Assembly (NCBI GenBank): GCA_014925825.1
Contig: JACGCK010000172.1
Location: 31,647-95,646, forward strand
Source: Pholiota molesta
Taxonomy: Eukaryota; Basidiomycota; Agaricomycetes; Agaricales; Strophariaceae
Direction: 5' to 3'
Length of the DNA stretch: 64,000 nt
The notes beneath the pieces are model-generated. The model was not told the origin of the DNA and made no database searches. It saw only the letters and a program-made list of their open reading frames with translations. Positions 1 through 12,213 of the stretch are shown one piece after another (within the stretch, counting starts at the first letter, position 1; the number at the start of each line of letters is the position of its first letter). A program made the position numbers and the translations under genes.

Positions 1-545
1 GTCGTCTAGAAGAGCTGCCACCTTCTCTTTTGCGTCCTCCCTTTCTTCTTGAACAATTTTGAGTTCTGCATCTCGACGGTGTGCGATTTGTGCTTCGTCT
101 GATAGAAGGAGCAACAGCTTCATTGAATGCGTAATGGACAACAGGGAGTTTGTAGCCCTTATCTACGAAAGTTCAGATTGGGAGTCTCAGGTGGATAGGT
201 CTGGGAGATGCGTACCATGGATTCCGCACGAGATTCAGCCTGAAAAGATTCCTGTGCGATTCGAAACTTGTCCTTGTCCGCAATCTAAAACATCACGAAA
301 AATGAGAGCTATACAATAGAACGTGGTAACTCTCGTACTGATGCTAAGCTGACAAGGTCGACCATACCATCGACGAGAATCTCAACTTCCATGTCGACTT
401 TCTTGTTCCATTCTTCTTCGATTGCGTCCAAGTACTCTGCGGAGTTTTGGTCTACGATAGATTGTGACCCAATTCCTCGCTGTAAGAAATTGGCTGTTGG
501 CAGGGCGGACGGACGTGAAACATCGGTTTGAGGAACTTCGGACAT
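1..545 (-). CDS. MED22: Mediator complex subunit 22 (Srb6), 3' end outside window
   Basis: MED22/Srb6 is a head-module subunit of Mediator, which links transcription factors to RNA polymerase II in the nucleus. The start codon is at 545. Exons read 545-339, 284-216 and 162 to the left edge, and both introns have GT..AG ends and keep the frame. Family hallmarks are the acidic stretch EEEWNKKVDMEVE, the motif LVDGMVDLVSLAS, the repeat of that style IADKDKFRIAQ, and a C-terminal helix containing LLLLSDEAQIAHRRDAEL, typical of the Surf5/MED22 family. The visible part covers about 145 residues; the stop codon lies beyond the window. The gene is transcribed away from the rest of the window. Identification comes from family motif knowledge and is confident. 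Confidence 0.88.
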
Positions 546-1473
546 GGTGTGATGGTGATATTCAAGTTGTGGTCAAAATCTGGGCGCTGAGCGCTGCACG
601 TTGAACGCGTAGAGTATGCGCGTGACCAGTTGACCAGATCGTTTGATCAATTGACAATATTAATGGCCTGCAACTCCTTCAGTGGAACCAATTGATAGTA
701 TTTTGAAGTAAATACGTCTCGAAGTACGAGTACACACTAACATTTCTTTTATTTTGGCGTTTCTAGAGTCCATGTTCGTAGAAAATGATATTAACCCGAA
801 AAAGGACAGATCAATCGCGGCAAAATCGGGGGATTGGACGCAGACGGCATCAGTAATTGGTGTCCTACACTTATCAAAATCCATGTAGCATACATATGCT
901 AGGAATACCCGGGGCTGGTATATTTTGTGATTATAGTGGCGAAGTGAACGATGCAAGGAAACACCGGTGACTACTCTCGTATACGCGCGTTCTGAATCCA
1001 CTAAAGGCGAACTCTTTCGAAGGGGTTATACCAATGAAGATCCAGCCAAGGATACCGTCAAGATTTTTATTCCTTGGGAGGGCATACGTAGAAAATGGGT
1101 GTATTGATGCTGTTCCATCCAAGTTCCTTCTCTAGAAATAAGTTGTCATCCTCTGTTTGGTATCGAGTGACTCGAGTCTAGGTCTCTGGCGCTGCTCGTG
1201 GAAATTAAATTCGTATCCAGAGCACCTAACATTTTGTCGACACGAAAATGTAAGTAATATTGTGAGCGTTTGTGAGCGTTTCAATTCAACCAGATTCCCC
1301 GCGCCGCGCCGCTCGCGTCTGCCGTAATTGGCTATGATTCATTTAACGCGAATCGTCACGGTCATTTTCTGTGACTAATAACGCGTGACGCCTACATATT
1401 TAAGTTCACGAGCGGGAGGGCAAGGGGCAACACCCTTCTTTCTTCTCTTCCACCACATCCTACCTTATAAGAC
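546..1473. other. Intergenic, divergent promoter region
   Basis: This lies between the start codons of MED22 and the small Tyr-rich gene, so it should hold both promoters. Short open frames on the minus strand (660-1122) show no family motif and are treated as chance. A perfect tandem pair of the 10-mer TGTGAGCGTT sits at 1261-1280. Confidence 0.6.
1395..1404 (+). promoter_or_regulatory. TATA-like element
   Basis: The AT-rich sequence CATATTTAAG stands about 70 bases upstream of the ATG at 1474, with a pyrimidine-rich CTTCTTTCTTCTC stretch between them, a usual fungal core-promoter arrangement. Confidence 0.4.
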
Positions 1474-1910
1474 ATGCCCGGCGACAGCAAGAACTCAGGT
1501 TATACCTACACTGGTAGTGGTACCAACAGCCAGGTAAGTTCTTATGAATACATCACCCCCCTGTCTCGCAGTCATTGCCGATCCCGGGTCCGACGCAGTG
1601 GTCACTCAGTGTGCCAATTTTTGGCCACTGGCTGTTACAAAACTCAGAACTGGAGACTGACGAGAAACCACCATAGGGGAACCATTACTGCAGCCGCCAA
1701 GGAAACGATGGTGGTAGCGGATACCACTATTCCAACACGTACGTTCAATCTGTCTAGGTATTAGGGATTCGGAACCTCTCAACTTTTCATTCCTCTAGCA
1801 ATGGAAGCTATTACTACCAGAATACCAACGGCTCCACTTATTATGACAGTGGTAAAGGGACCTCTACCTATACCTCGCCCAGCGGATACACCAAGACCTC
1901 CGGCAAATGA
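1474..1910 (+). CDS. Small Tyr/Gly/Ser-rich protein
   Basis: Three exons (1474-1533, 1677-1738, 1799-1910) joined at good GT..AG sites give a protein of about 77 residues. It has no signal peptide or membrane segment and is very rich in Gly, Ser, Tyr, Thr and Asn, with motifs such as GYTYTGSGTNS, GYHYSNTNGSYYYQN and GSTYYDSGKG. I do not recognise a named family and propose no function. The spacing of YHY, NGSxYYxN and TSPSG matches the end of the next gene (2587-3586), so the two look like tandem paralogues. Composition resembles low-complexity, possibly self-associating segments; that is inference only. A TATA-like element lies 70 bases upstream. Confidence 0.7.
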
Positions 1911-2586
1911 ATGAATCAAAGGTCAGTTCACTCTGAGTTCGCTACGACCCTTTCATGATCCTAACAGCTGTATCAAAGTTTATTCAGGTCAATAAGCCTA
2001 ACTGGCCAATAGTTCTGCATCTCTTATCTTGTAGTCTGAAATCGGTCTGAAATGCAATAATAGTGACCTCTGTACAATGGGCCTGAGCAGGTCCCTTGCG
2101 AATCACAGATCTTTGATTCTTTGTTCCGGTACTAATCTAACCGAAAATTGACATATGGGCGCCTAAATATTTTTGAACTTGTTCCTGTCCGTCATTAGCC
2201 CAACAACGAATGTTGTATTTGATTTGAGAATACAGATAATGTGTGGATAGAGTGACTTTCAGTTCGCCTACTTTTGTACTGTGCACCGGCCAGCAATGTA
2301 GAATTGTGTGTTGCAAGTTGGCAACTGGAGTAATATCCCTAATTAGATTGTGATGAGTCACAAACTTATCGCAAAGCGCCGGAAGTTGAACTTGGATTAA
2401 CCTTCTGACCATCTCACTCTGCCCCGTCGTCATTCTTTGAATTCCAATTGAATTCACTCCAAATACCTTTGACCCTGACCCTGCATATTGAAAGACCGTG
2501 CGTACAACCCATTCTCGTTCTTTTGTTTCTGTCTTACACCCCTGATAGTAGCTTGCCTAACCTCTCAGTCCTCCAGATTACCCGCC
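1911..2586. other. Intergenic, nothing recognised
   Basis: Terminator of the first Tyr-rich gene and promoter of the second. A 106-codon minus-strand frame (2137-2457) has no recognisable motif and no supporting splice structure. Confidence 0.5.
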
Positions 2587-3586
2587 ATGCCAAAAGTCAG
2601 TCAAGAGCGACCTGAGCGCCCCTCTCCAGTGAAAGCGAACCGCAGCATTAGGATCAAAACCAAACCTCAAGATGAGATGCCTTCTCTCAGGCTCAGCGCC
2701 GAACAGAGCATCAAGAACGAACCTCAAGTCTTAGACTTGGAACCCAGAGACCATCAGGTGAGTAATTTAACAACCTTAAGTCGAAATAACGCAGAATTTG
2801 ACCACCAAACAGGAGATCCCAACTAAGGCGGAAGATACGGGTTCAGAGGAAGTTCAGCGCGGGGATGAAGGCCAGGAGGATGCCAGAAGGTCTGTTGTCA
2901 AGCCGAGGGTCCCGAGCACTTCATAGGGGATGCAGAGGATTCTGAAACAGATTCGGAGGACGATAATATGGCATTAATCAACGAAATTCATTCCCCAGAA
3001 TTCGACAATTGGGGCCCACCCATTCGGACTAGTAGTGACTGGCTTCCAAAAAACGTAAGTTCAATATACTCTGTTGGATAGTATGTGGGCACTAAAATTA
3101 TGAGGTTGGCAACTTATCACGCCTGCCATGCCATCTTTCATCTTTTGCAGAGACCGGGGCACTATAAGAGATATTGTCGGCATGCTTTTCGCACAGACAA
3201 TAAAAACCAGTACCATAGTCTCCAATTCTGGGACAAGGATAACGATGACGGGCGACCTTACCACTACTGTGACTATGACGGGTACGTCAGCTCTTTACCA
3301 GACTTTCAAGATCCAGTTTTAGAATCCTGAACTGACTTCAACAAAATTTGCAGTAGTATATATTTCCGGAATGCTGATCGGTCAGAATACTACTACAATG
3401 CCGCAAATAGGACCTCATGGTTCACCTCTCCTAATGGTATGTTTATTGTTTCAAACAACGCAAACATGGAAGGTATGCCGGCCATTTCTGGAGTCAACCA
3501 TCCATCCTTAGTACTTACACAATGTTCTTTACCTACCTACAGCTGAACGAGCACGGTACTGCTTCCCATGTGAGGCTCTGGATTGA
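2587..3586 (+). CDS. Tyr-rich protein, paralogue of the upstream gene, frame unresolved in the middle
   Basis: The ATG at 2587 opens a charged, Pro-rich N-terminal exon (to 2757). An acidic exon starts at 2813. Further exons at about 2935-3054, 3151-3281, 3354-3436 and 3543-3586 splice cleanly and end at TGA 3584-3586. The last three encode DGRPYHYCDYDGSIYF, RSEYYYN and WFTSPNG, which align with YHYSNTNGSYYY, STYYD and YTSPSG of the neighbour. The frame of the acidic exon (stop at 2924) does not join that of the exon at 2935 through any intron of normal size, so the model needs a frameshift or an unseen splice between 2840 and 2935. The function is unknown, and the acidic N-terminus has no counterpart in the smaller paralogue. 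Confidence 0.5.
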
Positions 3587-3700
3587 TAAGTGACTATTCG
3601 ATATTCAAGCAAGAATTGAACTGTTCCACGGATCTATTCATGCAAATCCTAGAACAGACGAACCTTCAAATCTTCCCTCTTCAAATATCATTCGATCATA

Positions 3701-4086
3701 ATGCCGCCAACCGACGGCGACGTAAAAGAAGATGAATATTCTGAGAACTTGAAAGTACGGACCCTCATTGAAATCTTTTCAAATATAGTCGACCGTTTTA
3801 TTTCCCTAAGTCTTTGTTATCTTAGTTGATGCATTCGGAAACTGTCGAAGATAGATCTAACTACTTAGTCCGCATGATATTCCTGTATGATATCCATCCT
3901 AGTATAACTAGACTGATAACATTACTGCTTGCTGTTGAGCCATCTAATAATACTGGGACAGCTTGCTTGCTCTCTTCCATTCTCCAAACCGATTTCGCCA
4001 TTCCCGATTCAATAGGCGGAGTATACATAGGTCAAATCCCCATTCGCAATTCCCATGATGCTGGCACTATGTCATTTGAGTCCTAA
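3701..4086 (+). CDS. Weak hypothetical gene, two exons
   Basis: An ATG at 3701 starts MPPTDGDVKEDEYSENLK, followed by a plausible intron (about 3756-3826) that joins in frame to an 86-codon exon ending at TAA 4084-4086. The second exon contains IPIRNSHDAGTMSFES, faintly reminiscent of a PI-PLC X-type HDxG segment, but there is too little sequence to claim it. No other support was found. It may be a fragment of a larger gene or a chance open frame. Confidence 0.25.
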
Positions 4087-5480
4087 TGGAATACTGGCAT
4101 TCCCGTAGCTGCAGCACGAAAGGGGTATGAACATACCTAACGAAAGGATGCATGGAGCATGCATTATGGCAGTTAGCTGCCCCATCGTATTCCGCCGCTG
4201 TCGAATGTCCAGGCATCGCGCGATTCGGCGTTTGTAGACTGAGATAAGGAGTGACGAAGGCTAGATGATAGATTCAAAATCTCAAAGACGTATCGGAGGG
4301 TTTAGTGATGCAACGATTTCAATCATCTGCCAGTGCATTGTGCCACTGCCACCGCTATGTAGGGTGGTGTCAGGCACATGCAGGTAGGTGAGATATATTG
4401 ATCGTGTGTATTGAAGACTGGAGTGATTAGATGGGTGTGTGTAAAGGAAAGAAGGCAGCGATGACGAGGACTGGAAAAGGAAGGCTGAATGCGAAACGAG
4501 ATGCTGGCTGATGTGGGGCTGTGCGTACCCGGTTGACTGGATGCATAGTTCGATCCCGTGTTCGACTGGATCAGCTTTCTCCATGCGCGCCGAGCGCTTG
4601 GCTATGTCCTTCCAGAGTCGGAAGCTCACAAAATGAAAATTATTTTTGACAATGGGGAGAAGGTTGTTGCCAGTTGGGATAGCTCCAATCTCTGTTCCAT
4701 GATAGCCTCGTAGTTAAGCCTTGCAGAAGGACGTAGCATGAGGAAGATCGAATGGAATCCAAGCCCATGGTATCAGACAGTGGGCAACGGCTGTCCACCA
4801 GTGGGAGCGTTGGGGGGCGGCCAGGAGGGAGATAAGTCCGGCCTTTCTGAAGTGGCGCAGGGCTGTCGGCATTTCGCGTTGTGCATACCGTGCGGCCGGT
4901 AACAATTGGCCGGCATATCTTAGCACCAAATCTGAGAAGAGGGTAGAGGCTAATTTAGAGCCAATCTACAGACGTCGTGTCTTATCGATGAAGCTGATCA
5001 CACGGCAATGTACCTGCCCTTCGGCGAACTAAAGGCCCATATCCTCGAGAACTGAAGAGGAGGGAGTGAAATAAGTCCTAAACAAACCCGAAAAGAAAGG
5101 CGGGCCCTTCGAAACCCAACTGCATACAAATTTTCTGGGAACGGGAATGGGGGGGAGCCTGAGGAGGTGGGGTTTGCGTGGAATCTTGAAAGACAGATTT
5201 GGAGCTATCCATCAAGAACATGCATCTAAGAATGATCTCAAACTGATGCATTTGACCCTGTTCAGGCACGTTCATTGTCATACCATGTGGATAGGCTGGC
5301 GGAGGCTCTGGCCTTGGAGAACATTTGGCGGGGTCGTTTGGCGATAGCAGGCGCTCTGGTAGGCGGTGGTGGGCTGGAGAGGAGGAGGGGAGGAGGAGTG
5401 GCATCTGTGGGTTTACATAAAAGACGATGGGATCACCGATAGGTTGTGAGAACATGCGGCTTTGGCAAGGAATGACCCGA
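4087..5480. other. Intergenic, probable GATA-factor promoter
   Basis: Several short frames exist on the minus strand (4282-4629, 4714-4929, 5078-5455), but none has a domain motif and the last overlaps the 5' region of the GATA gene. Nothing is recognised. The length fits a long fungal transcription-factor promoter and 5' UTR. Confidence 0.45.
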
Positions 5481-5485
5481 TATGG

Positions 5486-8400
5486 TGGTAATATTTCAAT
5501 TCACACTCCGCCCTGCGAGATCCAGACAGGCAGAGGCCGCCAGCATTCTCCTCCTCCCCCCATCACCACTCCCGTTCTCCACCGTCCGTCGCTGTCCCCA
5601 GCAGCCCCGTTGTGCATCCAGCACTGTCTAGGAGACGCACAGCCCGCCCCCACGCCCCCAGGACACGTATCTCGGCGCTCAAGATCCGTCGTCATCGGGA
5701 GATAGAACTGACAGACCAGATTCAAAAACAAGGCCTCTTCTGATCTCAATCTCTCGTCAGGCCGATCCTCGTCTCCCATGACTTCCACACACCATCATCA
5801 CGCCAAATATTCTCTCCCCCACCGCCTCAGAATTCGCAAAATGACTACCTGCGCCTCCCCTCGCTGAAGGACCTCAATTTTCAGTATGCCTCGCCACAGA
5901 ACGGGACACGAGCCCAACCTCAGCAAAATGTGACGTCTGAACCGCAGCCACAGCAGCAAGAACACTCGTCCGTTCCTCGCCATGTGTCGGCATGGGGTCG
6001 TTCCCAAAATTCGTCGTCATCGAATCCATCGACCAATTCGCATCCTCATCAACAGCATACTCCGCCGTTGTCGGCGGGTGCGCACGAAATATCTGCACCT
6101 AAAGTAGAATATCCCTCAAACATGACAATGGTGGCTATGTCCATCCTGGCGTTCCATTGTCTGCCCAGGTTACCCCGGTTCCAGGTTCGGTCAATATCGG
6201 TACCCTTCGTAATGAAGAGGCGCCGCATTCTCCAAACCACCAAAACGCCCTCGGACAACCTCGACAAATATGGGCACATCTCGTGATGTCCGCGCATCTC
6301 ATGCGAGTCCTTCTAAAGTTTATTTTTTACCGCATAATTTACTTACCACCCGTCGGCTTACAGCAGACATCCTATCCACCTCCGCAATATGCGTCTTACC
6401 CACCCGTGTCCCAGCAGCCACCAGCGTCCAATCCCTATCATCAAATTCCCTCTGGTATGCCAGGCCCACCCACTCATCAGGCTCAGCAGGCCCCTCCTCC
6501 ACCCACCCATGAACAAATGCACCAGCAGACTGTTCCGGTCGCGAACCATCCAAACTATGCAACTTATTCCCAATACATGCAGACGCGTGCACCTCCTCCC
6601 CTCCTCCATTATGCACCAACAACATCATCAATCAACCCGTATCCCTCACCTGGACCGCCTCCATCTGCTCCTCCCCCGCAAGGCCCATGGGCGCAGCAAG
6701 CGCACCCACCACCGCCTCCCCCAACCCAACACGCGCATCATCATCAACAACAACAGCCTCCCCAACCACCTCCCCAGCAACCACATCATGTTCACCCATC
6801 ACAACTTCATCACCAACCTCCGCCTCTGCAACAGCAAGCGCCGATGCCATCAAATGCGCCACCTCAGCCTGCTTATATGGTTCCACAGCATCATATGCAG
6901 CAGCAGCCATTACCACAGCAAGCGCCTCCGCCTCACATCAGCCTCAACATGCTCCTCAGCCTCCACAGCATCAGCCTCAATACCAACAGCCTGCGCAACA
7001 GATGCCTTTTGCGATGGCGCGAACAACGCCTATTGTGCCGACCAATGTTGATGCCCGTCCACCGTATGCGCCTGCTGAGCCTGAGAGAATACCCGTAGCT
7101 CGGAATGACACGATGGCCGAGGTGAGAATCCCGTATCGTCGTGCTTTTGGTTATAGTACTTACACGCACCCAGATTAACCAACATTGCTCCATTCTCTAT
7201 CACTTTGCTAGCAGATATGGTGCGTTTTTATTTATTTTTATCTAAACCTCGGTTATGTTCCATCGTTATGCGTCTTTGTCGGGGAAGAAATCTGACCATG
7301 TTCCCTTTTTCTTCGCGGATTGCGCAGCTCAAATGCCACATGCCCAACCTAGCCCAAACGAACTGGAAGAGATGTCGCAGAGAGCACAAACGGTTGTGCG
7401 GCTGCTCGAAGATCTGAACCGCATGTATCTACCCGAGGCGGAGCAGAACAGAGACACAGGTCTGCCGACGACAGTTGGTGTTCCCATGCAGGTTTCTCCC
7501 GAGGATCCTCGTCCACCTAAAAGGCCTTGGGAGGACATCTCGCAGGATGATAACGCTGCACCAGTATCTGCGAATACGTCTTTCGAAGTATGTGTTACAG
7601 TTCTTCATATTTTACACTCGAATATTGATGGCTGTGAATGATTAGCAGCAACAACACCAGCAGCAACAACAGCAACAGCCGCAATATTCGACTACCGAAT
7701 CGAACAAGCCCCAGTCGACCCTGGCTGAGCAGGACATGGAACTCATCCGCAATAAACGTGCTACGAGTACCGCAGGCACTAACGGCCCAGCGGGTCAGCC
7801 GAAAAGTAAATACAGGAACGAAGTGTGAGTACTTGTCGACTTGTTCCTCCTCTCCTTTCTTTCGTTTTAAATTTTGTTTGTCGTACTTTTCATTATTTTC
7901 GTGGCTGAACTCAATCCGCGTTTTTCGTTTCAACAGCGGGCAACACCTCCTGGTAAATGCCACTCCTGCAATATCAGGGAAACCCCCGAATGGCGCCGTG
8001 GACCCGATGGCGCAAGGACGCTCTGTAATGCTTGTGGCCTTCGTAAGTTTTCCACCCTCTATCACGTTTGATATTTTTTCAATCTTTCAAATATCCTATT
8101 CGGAATATAGACTACGCAAAACTCATGCGCAAGAGGGACAAGAGCGCGAACGGGGATGCACCTCAGATTGATCTGGAGACGTTGCGTGCGTCGGCGCGGG
8201 CGGCAGATATCGCAGACAAAGCGACACGCTCGACGAAGCCTTCCTCCTCGCGCTCGCACCAGCAGTCTGAGCCCGCGTCTCCCATGGACACCAAGGCGCA
8301 GATACTGCAACATCACCAGAGCTCCTTCCAATTGATGGCGCCGCCCCCTCCGCAAGAGCAGCAGAGCTCTGCGATGGCTGTGGATAACACTACCCATAAC

Positions 8401-8622
8401 AGTAACAACAATGGCAGTAGCAGTAGTGGGTCGAGGAGTGCCGCGCAGCCGCCTCCGCCGCAGCATGCGCACCAGAATAGCATGTCGCTGCCTGGAGGAG
8501 TCCCTCCCCCTCCATGGGCAACACCCTCGTCGTCGACTTCGAGGGTATATAGCCACGCGCCGACCGATCATTTACAGCCCCAGTCGTTCATGCGGAGCTC
8601 ACAACATGCTCCGTCGCGATGA
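5486..8622 (+). CDS. GATA-type zinc-finger transcription factor, NsdD-like
   Basis: This is a nuclear DNA-binding regulator of the fungal GATA family. The finger exon (7937-8042) shows CHSCN, then [20 protein letters not shown], and after an intron [11 protein letters not shown] (exon 8111-8622, stop TGA 8620-8622). This CxxC-X18-CxxC pattern with a TPEWRRGP loop is the NsdD/WC-2-like subclass; no PAS domain is seen, so NsdD-like (development) is favoured. Upstream exons encode LPSLKDLNF and long Pro/Gln/His-rich low-complexity stretches; a Gln-rich exon is 7646-7822 and another is 7328-7587. The first exon and start are uncertain (5450-5760). The reading frame jumps near 6935 without splice signals, and the exon ending at 7121 does not join 7328 in phase, so either consensus errors or missed micro-exons are present. 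A 65-base intron at about 6105-6170 is plausible. The C-terminal tail is Ser/Pro/Gln-rich. Confidence 0.78.
7648..7681 (+). repeat. CAG/CAA repeat encoding polyglutamine
   Basis: Interrupted CAG/CAA triplets encode a run of Gln with one His just before the zinc finger. This is low-complexity activation-domain-like sequence and a potential length-variable site. Confidence 0.8.
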
Positions 8623-10551
8623 GCCATGCCCTGTGCTTGTACGCTTGCGCATTTACTAGAAGGTTTGCTTGGCTTGTGTTATCCCTGTTCTAGTTTATGA
8701 TAATGTGCGATTTGCTGCAACCTGTCCGTCCAACTTCGTAAAACCTCCCTTTTTCATCCATTCTGATGTTCTTGCATGCATCTTTCCTGATTTCATTATC
8801 CGACCCAGCATAACATGTAATGACTCTGGTGATATGTTTTACCTAGAGATGTTCTACTACTTGAACTTTGATATCCTGCTTCCTGTCCTATTCCAAGCTC
8901 GTATCCATATCCTCCTCCGTCCATTCACTCATCCACCTACCTGTTTCACTGTTCATCCACCGTTCATTCATAATCTTGCATTTGTAATCCTACTAACTTA
9001 TGTGCGTGTCTTGCTCCATCTTTCATCCAAGTAGTCATTCGATCAATCATTTCCCTTTGCTCTACACTACCTCACTGCTACATTCATACATTGCATCGCC
9101 CACTTCATAACTTTCACTCAATGATGCCACCTCGTTTTAATACAACCGTTCAGTTAACAATTATGCTGTTATTAGCATAAAATTCTTTCATACTCCACTG
9201 TTTACACTCAATTTTGAATTCACATTTTCTGTAATACGATCCCCGGAAGTCCGTGGACGAAATGGACACCCAATGGTTGATACAATGTACTTAAACTCGT
9301 ATTTATCATTGAAACCGGCAATCCTTCGTTTAGTCCTAGAGTATCGGCTATTGACTCAACAGTTCTGGGTACTTACATTACACGAAATTATTATGTTACA
9401 ATGATATCAATGACCATGGCCGCGACTTGGGAGCCTCCATTGGCGAGTTCTTTGATCCTGACCATGTATAGTAACCAGTGTGTCGATTAGTGACATCGGG
9501 CGCGCACCTGAGTGTACAGTGTACACACACAGATGAATCATGAGGGGATGAATGCCGTCACCCACCGCGTGCAAGAGGTGATTGAATGTAAGTAAGATGA
9601 GGCAGATGATCAGATTTCTGAAATCGTCCCGAGTCCCAAGACTGCCACGATGATCCATCGAGGGGATCCGCGATCGTCGTTGTATCGGCTAGGGTAGATG
9701 ATTACTGAGATCATATCGAACGAAATTAGATGTCACTGTCCAAGCGATAGATCCAGCTGATCACACCAGCTGTGCATGTTGGACATAACAAGGACGAGGA
9801 CAAAAGCATATGCGCATATATTTCATGCAGATAATAAGTACTTTCGACATATGTACTTAGGTGTCGCAAACAGGCTGCTGCCAGAGACCGCCTCACTTCT
9901 CAGCCAACCTCAGTTATGATGTTCTCTCGGCTGAGGCCCGAACCGCCCGCTCAACAAGTATTATTAGTACAGCTGATAAGGGTTCGGATAAGCATGAAGC
10001 ATGAATGTATGTACACAAATAATATTTGACATACGGATCCTGAGGCCTGATTCTCGATGATTCTCCGTTCAACTCCAGATTGGAATCACTCACTGTTAGC
10101 GTTGGGATTCTTCATCAGTTAAATAAGAACACGCGCGCTATAAAGGTCGTAAGTAGAGTGTACGCATGTTGCTTTTCTACTCCATCGGCCAGGTCTGGGT
10201 TATTTTTATTACAGATCCCATATGTGCCCCCCAAAGCTGTTCCACAGTTCCCTATAATATGGGATAAGTGCTAGCAGCGAGCAGCGACATGAGATATAAT
10301 AGCTGTTTGAACATTGTTCGATCAAGCAGGGAAATAATGATTTCAGGAAGGATCTCAAAATCTCAACATCAGTGCGAAATGCTTCTGACCGACATGTCAA
10401 AATTTTCAAAAACTTATTCGCAGGTGTCTGAGCTATTCGTACACATCTACGACTACAATCACCCGATACCAATTTGTGTGCCGTGGCGAGGATGTCCTGG
10501 CGCCGGTAGGATCGCGCCATTCCCAGCAATCCCCTTTTGCAGCCTTGAGAA
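8623..10551. other. Intergenic, convergent 3' regions
   Basis: This 1.9 kb separates the GATA gene (plus) from the TauD gene (minus), so both ends are 3' UTRs. It is AT- and pyrimidine-rich (repeats of CATCC, TCATTC and similar around 8880-9060). Open frames at 8669-9034, 9407-9658 and 10209-10529 carry no motif. Confidence 0.55.
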
Positions 10552-12213
10552 TCAGTCGTTATAGCGTGCCTTGCCTACTCTCGGCTTCGTGTTCAACTCC
10601 ACCTTAACGCCTTGCTGCTTCCAGATTTCTAATTGTCTGTCTTTAGCTTCTTTTCCTGTCTCGAGCTCATAATCCTCGACTGAAGTCGGTTTCTCCCCAT
10701 GAGGAGTGGCGCGTAAGGCATGACGCGTCGCTGGCCAGAAATCGAAGGTCGCAGAATGAGTAGTCACCTAGATAGAGAAAAGTGATAAACAGGTGGAATT
10801 TATTGTCTGACGGACAAGCTTACCCTGTTGTCCCAGAAGGCAATGGAATTAGTCTCCCATTTGAAGCGCACTTGATGATCAGGGTTCTCGCTGATTTGAC
10901 GGAAAAGGAAGTTGAGGATGGCATCCGATTCAGCTTTAGGAACGCCAACGATACGGCGGGTGAAGCCTAGGAAGAAATTCGAACATCAAAGTCGGAAACA
11001 TCTTCATACCAAAATAAGTACATACCGTGGTTGATGTAGACGCTTTTCCAGCCCGTCACAGGGTGGACGCGGACCACTGGGTGGATTGTCTCAATTTCCT
11101 GTCGGCGAACGGGAAGGCCTGCCGCTCTGTTTCCATCTGCCTGGAAGGTTGCACTATGCACCGCTGTGAGGCCCTCCAAATAGGTCTGGAATCCTGGGCT
11201 CAAAGACGAATACAGTGCATATCTTTCGGTGATCTCGTTAGCATTAGGTATCTCGACTCTGTGCGAGGGAGTCCATACCCTGAACTCCAAAGGGTATCAC
11301 CCCCGACTTCAGGAGTTGTGATAACCTTCAGGGAAGTGGTACTGGGAGGTTGGAGCTCATACGACACCTATGTAATAAATTAAACTGGTGATTTATTTAC
11401 TAGAAATGATATAAAACATACATCGGAATGCCATAGTTCAAGCTTTGAAAAAGCAGTCGGGTCAGGTCGTCGGCTTCCGTCATTATAAACGACTAAGCGA
11501 TAGCGGATTTAAGAAGGCATGACCAAAGACACAAAGATATCGACTTACCGTGGACCTCTTCGAGCCCATTTCGGGGAATCGGAGTGGTAGCATGTTTGTG
11601 GAGAGGACCGAAGTGGCGGGCCAGGTCAAGTTGTTGGTTTATGTCAATTTCTTGATCACGGAAAACTGCAAGCAAATAATGTAAGTATTGGGAACTTCAG
11701 TCGAGGAGAAGCACGTACATACAACGCCTCTTTCAGCAACGAGGAGGGCACTGAGGATGGGAAAAAACACCTGAATATCTTAGGGGAAGTTAGGGAGAAA
11801 TTAAAGAACTCACAGTTCATCCTTTTGAGCATCAGTAAGTTGACGCAAATCAATTCCCTCGATTTCTGTTCCAATTGAGGGGGTCAGATGTTTGACCTTG
11901 GAAGCAGCACCAAAGAGGTTTGCTTTTGACGAGTCGGCAAATAATCCGCGGTCAACAACTTTCACCTCATGTAAGGGCTCCCAAGAGACGTCTGGGAAGT
12001 AGGGCTACAGTAAAAAATTAGAATGAAGCATAATCAGAAGTAAATCGATGGTGAATAATCTACCTTGAACTCTGCATATTTGTATGATTCATCTCCGTCG
12101 TCGGCGCTAGGGGGCGAATAGAATGGGTTGAAGACCTTTTCTGCCTGCACAGTGGGCTTCACTGGAGTAGGGTTTTCTTTGACGATGTCTGTGGAAGTTG
12201 CGACTGGGGCCAT
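10552..12213 (-). CDS. TauD/TfdA-family 2-oxoglutarate and Fe(II)-dependent dioxygenase
   Basis: The family oxidises sulfonates such as taurine (yeast Jlp1) or related small substrates, using 2-oxoglutarate, O2 and Fe(II). Nine exons (12213-12064, 12004-11814, 11750-11719, 11665-11549, 11492-11422, 11367-11279, 11222-11026, 10966-10824, 10767-10552) join in phase to 401 residues, close to Jlp1 in length. The iron ligands appear as HxD in ELWHSD and a distal His in RHALRATPHG, whose Arg should bind 2-oxoglutarate. LVAERGVV, FRDQEID and INHGFTRR are typical of the family. The start MAPVATST at 12213 is preferred; an in-frame ATG at 12246 would add 11 residues. One exon is only 32 bases. No signal peptide; probably cytosolic. 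The gene is intact and the substrate cannot be told from sequence. Confidence 0.88.

Noticed and set aside
2137..2457. 106-codon minus-strand frame between the two Tyr-rich genes
   Set aside because: No motif, no splice structure and no promoter signal; likely chance.
8062..8571. 169-codon minus-strand frame opposite the GATA finger exon
   Set aside because: Composition is Arg-rich as expected from antisense of Ser/Pro/Gln codons; the plus strand has the zinc finger.
8669..9034. 121-codon frame after the GATA gene
   Set aside because: Located in pyrimidine-rich 3' sequence; composition is Phe/Ile/His-rich without any family pattern.
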